Shown here: in pieces, positions 1-6,717 of the stretch
How the letters are laid out: each line of letters begins with the position of its first letter
How positions within the stretch are numbered: the stretch's first letter is position 1
Source: a bacterium
GTDB taxonomy: Bacteria > JAMCPX01
Assembly (NCBI GenBank): GCA_021787655.1
Contig: JAJYLM010000076.1
Coordinates: forward strand, 1 to 9,450
Reading direction: 5' to 3'
DNA: 9,450 bases
Notes under the pieces: model-generated
Seen by the model: the letters and a program-made list of their open reading frames with translations, nothing else
Databases searched by the model: none
What the model was told of the DNA's origin: nothing
Made by a program: the position numbers and the translations under genes

Positions 1-2692
1 TGTCGTTGGTCACTGCGCCGGGATGGATGTGGATCACAAGGTTATGGACGATCCTGTGGACAAACCCTGCTTCGTAAATCTTCCGGTATCCAAACCGGAG
101 GATAAGACCGTTGAGCCACTCAAGGTACGAGGCGAGCACACCTCCTGCATTCGCCAGGATATCCGGGAATGAAACCCTCCCCATGTCCTCGAGGACCTCT
201 TCTGCCTCTGCAGAAACAGGGCCGTTTGCTCCCTGGAGCAGGTAGTCCGCCTCGAACGACCGCACGAAGATATGCCGGTCGTCCTGCTCTTCGCTGTTCG
301 TGATGACCTCTTCGAGTGCGGCCGGTACGGCAACATCGACGACTGCGGTGAGCGGAAGGAGGGTCTGTGCAGGAATGAATTCCGAGCCTTCCCGCAGGCT
401 GTCCGGAACATCGGCCAGCCTGGCAGTGCCTTTCATGCACAGGCCGGCAAGATCGCCGACATGCCGGATGCCGTACTCATTGACCAGCGTGCCGCTCACG
501 TCCGATATCATCCGGATCACGGACCCCATCCCGTCCAGCATCCGCGCGATTGAAGCACCGACCTTTCCGAAGCCCTGGATCGAAAACGTGAGCATCCTGA
601 GCCGTTCGCGCGCCGCATCGGAGAACACCCCGTCCTGACGGATGGCCTCGTCTGTCCGTGCCTCGTCGGACCAGAGCCCCGGATCATTGAACTCCTGGTA
701 ATTCTGCTGGGCTCCGAGTACCTCGATCAGTCCCTTGCCTGTTGCACCGGTCCTGAGTGCGAGGCCTTCGTTCCCTGGTTTCCCTGTGATCGATGCGGCG
801 CTGTACGCGCGCACCGCGTCCCTGTCGCCTGCCAGCCTCTTCATTTCACCGGCATCGTTGACGTTGATGCCGAAATGGCCCTGCACTCTAACCGACGGGC
901 CGGGATCGCCCTGCAAGATCGTGCGGATGTCCTGGAAAAGGTCGTCCGTGATCCGCTCGAAAATGACCTGGATCTCATCTCCGCCGATCCCCATGTCCCC
1001 TGCGGGAACATCCGAGAGCGGCCCTGCACCTGCATCACGGTACAAAAAATCGGCATAGGCTTCGAGCACGTTGTTCCGTACCCTTGTGCGCTGCCCGGGG
1101 TCAAGGCCGGACAGCCGGATGTCGCCGAGGATCCCGCCCTTGCCTGTTGTATACAGGGGGATGCCGAGACCAAGGGTCTTGAAGAGCATGTTCGTCGCAA
1201 GCGCGCCTTCGCCGGAAAACGTGACATGTTCCCGGTCAGCCCTGATGCCGCCTTTGCCGATGCCGATACCGTTCATCCTGATGAACAGGTATTTCCCCAG
1301 GGTCTCCGGTTCGGTGTATTCCCGGTAATAGATATTGCGGAAGCGAATCAGCCTGATGATCTCGTCGTCGGTGAGAGAGCGCGATGGCCGGTCTTTTTCC
1401 CGTTCCAGGGGCACGGTCGAAGCCGAAAAGATATGCATGAGTGTTGACCAGTAATAATCGTTTTTCATCTCGTGGGTCGGGTTCAGCAGGTAGTGGCGGA
1501 TGAGTCCGAACGCCCGCCTGCGAACCTCTTCGTTGGATTCGTTGAGCAGAAGTACGAGCGGTATAAGGTATTCCTTCTGCTTGTTACGCTGCATGACACC
1601 GATCAGATCGAGCTTCTCGTAGTCCTTGTATTGCCTGATATTATCGAGGATGGTCTTGATCTGCCCAACGGATACCGGAGAAGACTTGAGCAGCACGCAG
1701 CGTGTGTAGAGCTCTTTTTTCATGTACTCTTCAAGTCCGGGGGTCAGGAAACCGGCGTCTGCAAACGTCGAGAGCGCAATAAACTGCCGGTTGTTCAGGA
1801 CAAAGGTCTCGAAATACTGCCGGGTATGGGCTATGCCCCTGCGGGCGAATATCTTATTGATTGTACCGAAATTGGCCTGGAATTTTTCCCGGGATATCCA
1901 GAGCATGATGTTCTTCTCCGGCTGCTTTCCGGCTTCTCCCGTCACCGGATGCAGATAGACGTACATGTCCTCGCCCTTGCCGAGCAGGTCCAGCAATGTC
2001 CTCTGTGATTCGAAATAATGTTCTACCAGATTGCGGGTCTCACCGGTGACGATGGTTCGTGCAAACTGCGGTGACCCGGAAAGAACGAACGAACGGACGT
2101 CCTCGTTTGTCAACGGTGCACCACCGGTACGGATAAGCGCTGCTGCTGCAGTACAGGTCCGGTCCAGTACTGCCCCGGGTAACACAGCCGGCCGCTCTTC
2201 TTCGAGAACGAACAGACGCCGCATGTCCCTGGTCCTGATGTTCCTGAGGCTGAACGACATAAACCGGTACACCACGTCCGGGTTGCTCCTGATGATGTCC
2301 TGTATGTTCCGGACTGTCCGCTCGACCAGTCCGTTGGTTTCCGAGATGAGAAAGATGTGACGGTTGTTCAGGAATCCCCGGACGTCGATATCGGCGTAGT
2401 CTCCTCCAGCATCAGCATGATCCTTTTCCTGATACCGGTTATGCTCGACGAGAAAGGCGATCTCTTCGACGCCCAGGGACGGGAGATGGAATCCGTCCAT
2501 CCGGACGTTGACGATCAGGGAATGGAGCTCGTGCAGGATCGCATCGCCGGACAATTCGGAATGTGCGACCAGGTAATCGTACAGGGTGCGTACCTCTCCG
2601 GGGGAAACGGCATTGGCGCCGGGTTCCCGGAGCCAGCCCTGGAGAGCGGTATCGACCGCGTCACGATCCGGCGTATCGCGATCCGGTTTCAC
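1..2692 (-). CDS. Large Glu/Leu/Phe/Val (glutamate) dehydrogenase-family protein with ~470-residue N-terminal extension, 3' end outside window
   Basis: The frame is open for 897 codons with no stop and leaves the window at its C-terminal end. The C-terminal half is a glutamate-dehydrogenase-type module, which oxidatively deaminates an amino acid with NAD(P). Visible motifs are KGGIR with K480, FKT with K505, TTGKGG with K518 (the usual catalytic lysine), DVPAGD at 561-566 (D566 aligns with the catalytic aspartate), and an SITGKP stretch. The Rossmann fingerprint GFGKVG is at 707-712 with an acidic residue at D731. ANGP near 818 and DILANAGG near 846 follow. About 470 residues precede the catalytic module. 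I do not recognise a family there, but residues ~365-402 resemble a HEAT-type helical pair (PLVLLLNESNEEVRRRAFGL). Standard hexameric enzymes are about 420-450 residues, so this is roughly twice that size. The GTG start is chosen because GTG overlaps the radA TGA (GTGA) and GGGAGG lies 3 bases upstream. Substrate (Glu, Leu, Phe or Val) cannot be assigned from sequence alone. It could instead be a divergent large NAD-GDH. Confidence 0.88.
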   Translation of the reverse strand, partial: MKPDRDTPDRDAVDTALQGWLREPGANAVSPGEVRTLYDYLVAHSELSGDAILHELHSLIVNVRMDGFHLPSLGVEEIAFLVEHNRYQEKDHADAGGDYADIDVRGFLNNRHIFLISETNGLVERTVRNIQDIIRSNPDVVYRFMSFSLRNIRTRDMRRLFVLEEERPAVLPGAVLDRTCTAAAALIRTGGAPLTNEDVRSFVLSGSPQFARTIVTGETRNLVEHYFESQRTLLDLLGKGEDMYVYLHPVTGEAGKQPEKNIMLWISREKFQANFGTINKIFARRGIAHTRQYFETFVLNNRQFIALSTFADAGFLTPGLEEYMKKELYTRCVLLKSSPVSVGQIKTILDNIRQYKDYEKLDLIGVMQRNKQKEYLIPLVLLLNESNEEVRRRAFGLIRHYLLNPTHEMKNDYYWSTLMHIFSASTVPLEREKDRPSRSLTDDEIIRLIRFRNIYYREYTEPETLGKYLFIRMNGIGIGKGGIRADREHVTFSGEGALATNMLFKTLGLGIPLYTTGKGGILGDIRLSGLDPGQRTRVRNNVLEAYADFLYRDAGAGPLSDVPAGDMGIGGDEIQVIFERITDDLFQDIRTILQGDPGPSVRVQGHFGINVNDAGEMKRLAGDRDAVRAYSAASITGKPGNEGLALRTGATGKGLIEVLGAQQNYQEFNDPGLWSDEARTDEAIRQDGVFSDAARERLRMLTFSIQGFGKVGASIARMLDGMGSVIRMISDVSGTLVNEYGIRHVGDLAGLCMKGTARLADVPDSLREGSEFIPAQTLLPLTAVVDVAVPAALEEVITNSEEQDDRHIFVRSFEADYLLQGANGPVSAEAEEVLEDMGRVSFPDILANAGGVLASYLEWLNGLILRFGYRKIYEAGFVHRIVHNLVIHIHPGAVTND

Positions 2693-4041
2693 AGGCCTCC
2701 CTGCATCAACCGTTCGAACAGCTGTTCGACGGTTTTAAGCTGGACAATCTCCATACCTCCGCTCTCCATGCCGGAAGCTGTACCAGCGGGCACATATGCC
2801 TTCCTGAACCCGAGCTTGTGCGCCTCTTTCAGACGCTTTTCCATCATACCGACCGCGCGAATCTCGCCGGTCAGTCCTGCCTCGCCGACAAACACGGCAT
2901 CGGCAGGCAGCGGTTTTCTCCGGAAGCTCGAAATGAGAGCTGCCATGACACAGAGGTCCGATGCAGGTTCGTCGATGCTCACACCGCCCACGACGTTGAT
3001 ATAGATGTCCTGGCCCCCGAGGTTCAGCCCGGCACGCTTGTCGAGTACGGCAACCAGCATCGACAGTCTCGTCTGGTCGATGCCGACTGCAGTCCTCCGC
3101 GGCATCGCAAGGTAGCTCTGGCTCACGAGTGACTGGATCTCGACCAGCAGGGCGCGCGTTCCCTCGATACTCGCACAGACCGCGGCACCTTCCTTGGGCT
3201 GCTGCCGGTCCGACAGAAACAGGAAGGACGGGTTCTTGATCTCCGTGAGCCCTGCCTGTGTCATCTCGAAAACGCCGATCTCGTTGGTCGAACCGAACCT
3301 GTTCTTGATGGCGCGCAGGATCCTGAAGTTCGTGTTCCTGTCGCCCTCGAAGTACAATACCGTATCCACCATATGCTCGAGGAGCTTTGGACCGGCGATC
3401 ACCCCTTCCTTGGTCACATGGCCGATGATCAGAAAGCTGACGTTGTTTTCCTTGGAAAAGCGCATCAGCCGGTCGGTGATGTCTTTGAGCTGGGCAACGC
3501 TGCCCCGGGGTGCCGCGGTCGATGGACTTTCCATGGTCTGGATTGAATCGATCACGACCACGCCGGACTTGCCCTGTTCCACCACGCCAAGGATCGTGTC
3601 CAGCGAGGTCTCTGCCAGCGCTTCCATGGTTCCTCTGGTCCCGAGCCTTCCTGCACGCAGCTTAAGCTGCTGCAGAGACTCCTCCCCGGTCACGTACAGC
3701 ACCTGCACGCCCGCCCTGAGAAGGCCGTCCATGGCAACCAGTGCAAGGGTGGATTTTCCGATCCCCGGATCGCCGCCGATGAGCGTCAGCCCGCCGCGGA
3801 CGATACCGCCGCCGAGAACCCGGTCGAATTCCTCCATCCCGGTCGAAATCCTGTCCTGACGCTCCTGCAGTATCTCGTCCAGTTTGACGCTGTGTGCCTC
3901 CCGGGAGGCCTTCTTCGCCTGCTTTTCATGGGACACCTGCACAAAGGTGTTCCACTCTCCGCAGTTCGGACACCTGCCGAGCCATTTGGCAGACGTCGAG
4001 GAGCATGAGCTGCAGACGAATTCAACACTTTTTTCAGCCAT
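2689..4041 (-). CDS. radA: DNA repair protein RadA (Sms), branch-migration ATPase
   Basis: RadA is a RecA-like hexameric ATPase that processes recombination intermediates (D-loops, branched DNA) with RecA in the cytoplasm. The protein is 450 residues, the usual family length, and all hallmark parts are present. An N-terminal zinc finger has C10, C13, C24 and C27. Walker A GDPGIGKST is at 90-98, and Walker B VVVID ends at D165. The RadA-specific KNRFG motif is at 246-250. The C-terminal Lon-protease-like domain includes EPASDL near 364 and GEAGLTGEIR near 392-401. The ATG is preceded by TGAGGT about 7 bases upstream, a reasonable ribosome binding site. It lies 26 bases after the ABC ATPase stop and overlaps the dehydrogenase start by four bases, so the three genes probably share a transcript. 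The gene is intact with no missing motif. Confidence 0.98.
   Translation of the reverse strand: MAEKSVEFVCSSCSSTSAKWLGRCPNCGEWNTFVQVSHEKQAKKASREAHSVKLDEILQERQDRISTGMEEFDRVLGGGIVRGGLTLIGGDPGIGKSTLALVAMDGLLRAGVQVLYVTGEESLQQLKLRAGRLGTRGTMEALAETSLDTILGVVEQGKSGVVVIDSIQTMESPSTAAPRGSVAQLKDITDRLMRFSKENNVSFLIIGHVTKEGVIAGPKLLEHMVDTVLYFEGDRNTNFRILRAIKNRFGSTNEIGVFEMTQAGLTEIKNPSFLFLSDRQQPKEGAAVCASIEGTRALLVEIQSLVSQSYLAMPRRTAVGIDQTRLSMLVAVLDKRAGLNLGGQDIYINVVGGVSIDEPASDLCVMAALISSFRRKPLPADAVFVGEAGLTGEIRAVGMMEKRLKEAHKLGFRKAYVPAGTASGMESGGMEIVQLKTVEQLFERLMQGGL
2696..2701 (-). promoter_or_regulatory. Ribosome binding site GGGAGG for the dehydrogenase gene, inside the radA 3' end
   Basis: Reading leftward, GGGAGG lies within the last radA codons, followed by CCT and then the GTG start. 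The spacing of 3 bases is short, but no other start codon lies nearby. With the GTGA overlap this suggests translational coupling to radA. Confidence 0.6.
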
Positions 4042-4067
4042 TCCGATACCTCACCATATTTTCCCGG

Positions 4068-5021
4068 TCATTTGTTTTCGTACAGGAAACATGCGACCTC
4101 GTGCCCGGGCGATACCTCCCTGAGCCGCGGACTGGTTTCCCTGCAGATGTCCAGCGCGGATGCACACCGGGGATAGAATACGCAGCCTGTTACCGGGACG
4201 TCTGCCTGTTCGCGCTGTTCCGACGGATGCCGGTCCTTCGAGGGGACGCTGGAGAGCAGGAGCCTCGTATACGGATGCAGCGGCCGGGTGATGAGCTCTG
4301 TCTTCGGCGCGAGTTCCATGATCCTGCCGAGGTACATGACCGCGATGCGCTGCGCAATGAAGGCGACGGTCCTGAGGTCGTGCGATATGAACAGGTAGCT
4401 CACGCCCTCCTTTTCCTGGATCTCCCTGAATAAATTGAGCAGCTGTGCCTGGATGGAGATATCAAGACTCGATACCGGCTCGTCAGCGACGATAAACCGC
4501 GGCCCGATGGACAGTGCGCGTGCTATGCTGATCCGCTGCCGCTGGCCGCCTGAGAATGAAAAGGGATACTTGTCATAGGCAGACGCCGGCAGTCCCACGA
4601 GGTCCAGCAGCTTCAGCACCTTGTCTTTCACCAGACGGCGGTCCTTGATGCCGTGGACGTACAGGGGATCAGCAATGATCCTGCCGACCTTCATCCTCGG
4701 ATTCAGGGAACCGTAGGGGTCCTGAAAAACAATCTGTGCTTCTCGTCTGAATTTCCTGATTGCCGACGTGTTGCGGTGGTCCGCAGCATCCAGCATATCG
4801 ACGCCGTCGAACACGATGCTGCCCTGCCGTGGCTTGATCAGGAGCAGGGCCGCCCTGCCCAGGGTGGACTTGCCCGATCCGCTCTCTCCGACGAGACCGA
4901 GTGCTTCATGTTCACCGACAAACAGGGATACACCATCGACAGCCGTTGTTTCGGATCTGTTGCGAAACAGGCCACGGACACTGTACGATACCTTCAGATC
5001 CCGTATGGTTAAAAGTGGCAT
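4068..5021 (-). CDS. Oligopeptide/dipeptide ABC transporter ATP-binding protein, OppF/DppF type
   Basis: This is an ATPase subunit of a peptide (possibly nickel or other Opp-family) importer, expected at the inner face of the membrane. From the chosen ATG the protein is 317 residues. Walker A GESGSGKST is at 45-53, the Q-loop VFQDPYGSLNP contains Q100, the signature FSGGQRQR is at 156-163, Walker B VADEP contains D180-E181, the D-loop SSLD ends at D187, and the switch histidine is H214. The C-terminal oligopeptide-type extension has RPLHPYT and then a cysteine-bearing tail (GCVFYPRC, DIC, ACF) typical of OppD/F and DppD/F. A longer frame back to 5126 is rejected because the extra 35 residues are not ABC-like and would overlap ndk. 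No clear ribosome binding site precedes the ATG. No permease, second ATPase or binding protein is adjacent in the window, so it is an orphan subunit here. Partners may be elsewhere or it may have been recruited for another role. Confidence 0.93.
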   Translation of the reverse strand: MPLLTIRDLKVSYSVRGLFRNRSETTAVDGVSLFVGEHEALGLVGESGSGKSTLGRAALLLIKPRQGSIVFDGVDMLDAADHRNTSAIRKFRREAQIVFQDPYGSLNPRMKVGRIIADPLYVHGIKDRRLVKDKVLKLLDLVGLPASAYDKYPFSFSGGQRQRISIARALSIGPRFIVADEPVSSLDISIQAQLLNLFREIQEKEGVSYLFISHDLRTVAFIAQRIAVMYLGRIMELAPKTELITRPLHPYTRLLLSSVPSKDRHPSEQREQADVPVTGCVFYPRCASALDICRETSPRLREVSPGHEVACFLYENK

Positions 5022-5028
5022 GCGCTTT

Positions 5029-5057
5029 TTTATACCGTGATCGTGGGTATTATGCAA
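5029..5057 (-). promoter_or_regulatory. Candidate sigma-70 promoter for the ABC ATPase-radA-dehydrogenase cluster
   Basis: Reading leftward, TTGCAT (5057-5052), a 17-base spacer and TATAAA (5034-5029) form a plausible promoter. Transcription would then start at or next to the ATG at 5021, giving a leaderless mRNA. A second -10 candidate, CATAAT (5054-5049), would give a leader of about 20 bases but has a poor -35. The choice is an inference from sequence only. Confidence 0.35.
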
Positions 5058-5071
5058 GCAGCAATTGCTTG
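5055..5071. repeat. Inverted repeat CAAGCA-N5-TGCTTG in the divergent promoter region
   Basis: Arms CAAGCA (5055-5060) and TGCTTG (5066-5071) are perfect, and an inner palindrome GCAATTGC spans 5061-5068. The element touches the candidate -35 boxes of both divergent promoters (5052-5057 leftward, 5069-5074 rightward). That placement would suit an operator, but no regulator can be named. Confidence 0.5.
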
Positions 5072-5096
5072 AAACTATAGAAATACTTGTTATGGT
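5069..5096 (+). promoter_or_regulatory. Candidate sigma-70 promoter for ndk
   Basis: TTGAAA (5069-5074), a 16-base spacer and TATGGT (5091-5096) precede ndk. The expected start near 5103 leaves a leader of about 18 bases that includes the ribosome binding site. The -35 matches consensus at five of six positions and the -10 at four of six. Confidence 0.42.
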
Positions 5097-5110
5097 GATA
5101 CCTAAAAACA

Positions 5111-5116
5111 AGGAGG
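5111..5116 (+). promoter_or_regulatory. Ribosome binding site AGGAGG deciding the GTG start of ndk
   Basis: A full AGGAGG lies 4 bases upstream of GTG at 5121. No in-frame ATG exists near the N-terminus, and the protein aligns with NDP kinases from its first residues, so GTG is the start. Confidence 0.85.
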
Positions 5117-5120
5117 AACT

Positions 5121-5540
5121 GTGCAAAGGACACTTTCAATCGTTAAACCGGACGGAGTAAGAAAACAGATCATCGGTAAGGTAGTTTCCATGTTTGAGGA
5201 AAAGGGAATCAGGGTTGCCGGCATAAAGATGCTCTCCCTGACCAAAGACAAGGCCATGGGTTTTTACCGGGTTCATAAAGACAGGCCGTTTTTCGGCAGT
5301 CTGACAACCTTCATGTCGTCGGGACCTGTCGTCGTGATGGTCCTCGAGGGAGAAGACGTGATCAACAAGGTGAGGACTATCATGGGTGCGACTGACCCGA
5401 AAAAGGCCGACAAGGGGACCATCCGGAACATGTTCGCATCGGACATCGAACAGAACATCGTCCACGGGTCCGACAGCCCTGAGAGCGCTGCAACCGAGAT
5501 CCCGTACTTCTTTTCTGAAATGGAGATCAGCGGTTCGTAA
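5121..5540 (+). CDS. ndk: Nucleoside diphosphate kinase
   Basis: It transfers the terminal phosphate between nucleoside tri- and diphosphates through a phosphohistidine, balancing cytoplasmic NTP and dNTP pools. The 139-residue length is typical. Seen in the sequence are the N-terminal SIVKPD (K9), YRVH (Y49, H52), RPFF, the FMSSGPVVVMVLEG core, GATDP, GTIR with R102, and the active-site NIVHGSDS with phospho-accepting H115. The GTG start has a strong ribosome binding site. The gene is divergent from the ABC ATPase and first in the rightward cluster. A 133-base gap containing a stem-loop separates it from rlmN, so cotranscription is possible but could be modulated there. All catalytic residues are intact. 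Confidence 0.98.
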   Translation: MQRTLSIVKPDGVRKQIIGKVVSMFEEKGIRVAGIKMLSLTKDKAMGFYRVHKDRPFFGSLTTFMSSGPVVVMVLEGEDVINKVRTIMGATDPKKADKGTIRNMFASDIEQNIVHGSDSPESAATEIPYFFSEMEISGS

Positions 5541-5554
5541 CAGGTCGTTGACAT

Positions 5555-5601
5555 GCTGCGGGGACGCATTTCAATAATGCCCAAGGGTTTTCCCCCGCAG
5601 C
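5555..5601 (+). other. Nested stem-loop in the ndk-rlmN gap (possible RNA structure or attenuator)
   Basis: The outer arms GCTGCGGGG (5555-5563) and CCCCGCAGC (5593-5601) are perfectly complementary over 9 bases. They enclose a second hairpin, GCATT (5566-5570) / AATGC (5576-5580) with loop TCAAT. A short alternative, GGG-TTTT-CCC (5585-5594), would compete with the outer stem. No U-run follows, so a simple Rho-independent terminator is unlikely. It may be an mRNA stability or attenuation element in the rlmN leader. Confidence 0.5.
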
Positions 5602-5673
5602 TGCAGCACCGGGACATCCTGTTTGATCGCAGCCGAGGTCGTCATGGCCCCGGTTCATACCTATATTATAACC

Positions 5674-6717
5674 ATGGAAAAGATTGATATAAAAAATCTC
5701 TCTCTGAAGGAACTCGGACGTGAACTCCGGGAACTCGGCATGCCTGCGTACAACGCACGGCAGATCTTTGAGTGGCTGTACAAGAAGCATGCAACAGACT
5801 TTGAACAGATGACGAACATTTCCAAGCAATTCCGCACCGTGCTCGCGGAGCGGTTCAGCATCCCTGTTCTCACGATGCACAAGAAGCAGGCCGGAAGGGA
5901 CCGCACCGAAAAATACCAGTTCATGCTGGGCGACGGTGCAACCATAGAATCCGTTCTTATCCCCATGGGAAAGTGGTACACGCTGTGCGTTTCGACGCAG
6001 GTGGGCTGTGCCCTGGGATGTACGTTCTGCCTCACCGGCATCAAGGGGTTCAAGCGGAACCTGACGGTGTCGGAAATTACGGGGCAGCTCGCAGCGGTCC
6101 AGGCAGAAAACCCGGGAGTTCCCGTATCGCACATCGTCTTCATGGGCATGGGTGAACCCTTTGCCAACGAGGACGCGACGCTCGGGGCGATCGAAATCCT
6201 GACGTCAGAAGAGGGGTATCACTACTCAAACCACAGGGTAACGGTGTCCACGGCAGGCCTCGTCCCGCAGATACGGCGGTTCATCGCGGAATCTAAGGCG
6301 AACCTCGCCGTATCCCTGAATGCGCTGTACGACGATACGCGCACGGCACTCATGCCCATCAACGCAACCTACCCGCTCGGCGAACTGATGGCTGCCCTGA
6401 AAGACTACCACAGCCACAGGAGGGGCAGGATCACCTTCGAGTACGTCATGATAAAAGGCGTGAACGACGGCATAGCCCATGCAATCCAGCTCGCAAAGAT
6501 GCTCAAGCATTTCCCGTTCAAGGTCAACCTGATCCCGTTCAACGAGCACCGGGGAACGGACTACGAACGCCCCGACGAGGAAGACGTCCGCGCCTTCCAG
6601 ACCTACCTGCAGAACCACACGATCGCCTGTATGGTACGGACGACGCACGGCGAAGAAATAGAGGCCGCGTGCGGACAGCTCGGCGGCATGACAATCGCGA
6701 AGGAGGATGTCCAATGA
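5674..6717 (+). CDS. rlmN: 23S rRNA (adenine2503-C2)/tRNA (adenine37-C2)-methyltransferase RlmN
   Basis: RlmN is a radical-SAM enzyme that methylates C2 of A2503 in 23S rRNA and A37 in some tRNAs, through a methyl-cysteine intermediate. From the ATG at 5674 the protein is 347 residues, the normal size. It shows an N-terminal helical domain (ARQIFEWLYKK), the radical-SAM cluster motif CALGCTFC at 112-119, and the SAM-binding MGMGEP at 157-162. The two catalytic cysteines are also present: C105 in TLCVSTQ (E. coli C118 equivalent) and C333 in EAACGQL (C355 equivalent). The start is uncertain. ATG 5674 fits family N-termini (EKIDIKNLSL) but lacks a ribosome binding site, whereas ATG 5644 has GAGGT 4 bases upstream and adds 10 residues. 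A TTG at 5623 also reads in frame. The stop overlaps the downstream hydrolase ATG as ATGA, implying translational coupling. Confidence 0.97.
   Translation: MEKIDIKNLSLKELGRELRELGMPAYNARQIFEWLYKKHATDFEQMTNISKQFRTVLAERFSIPVLTMHKKQAGRDRTEKYQFMLGDGATIESVLIPMGKWYTLCVSTQVGCALGCTFCLTGIKGFKRNLTVSEITGQLAAVQAENPGVPVSHIVFMGMGEPFANEDATLGAIEILTSEEGYHYSNHRVTVSTAGLVPQIRRFIAESKANLAVSLNALYDDTRTALMPINATYPLGELMAALKDYHSHRRGRITFEYVMIKGVNDGIAHAIQLAKMLKHFPFKVNLIPFNEHRGTDYERPDEEDVRAFQTYLQNHTIACMVRTTHGEEIEAACGQLGGMTIAKEDVQ
6701..6706 (+). promoter_or_regulatory. Ribosome binding site AGGAGG for the MBL-fold hydrolase, inside the rlmN 3' end
   Basis: AGGAGG lies 7 bases before the ATG at 6714, an optimal spacing. It fixes the start over an upstream in-frame alternative at 6669. 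Confidence 0.85.

Noticed and set aside
875..1447. A 190-codon rightward open frame (and several similar ones within 1-2690)
   Set aside because: They are antisense to the continuous dehydrogenase frame, have no recognisable domains, and reflect GC-rich codon usage on the opposite strand.
2082..2098. Short tetranucleotide repeat (GAAC units), a possible slippage site in the dehydrogenase
   Set aside because: Only about three units occur and the reading frame is intact through it, so phase variation is not supported.
2222..2692. Possible frameshift or decay in the dehydrogenase N-terminal half, because it matched no family on reading
   Set aside because: Manual translation gives an uninterrupted frame with protein-like composition that joins the conserved catalytic module without a break.
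2357..3132. Overlapping rightward open frames of 189-215 codons
   Set aside because: They lie antisense to radA and the start of the dehydrogenase, both with clear family motifs. The translations show no family resemblance.
5022..5126. N-terminal extension of the ABC ATPase to an ATG at 5126
   Set aside because: The added 35 residues are not ABC-like, cover the divergent promoter region and would overlap the ndk coding start.
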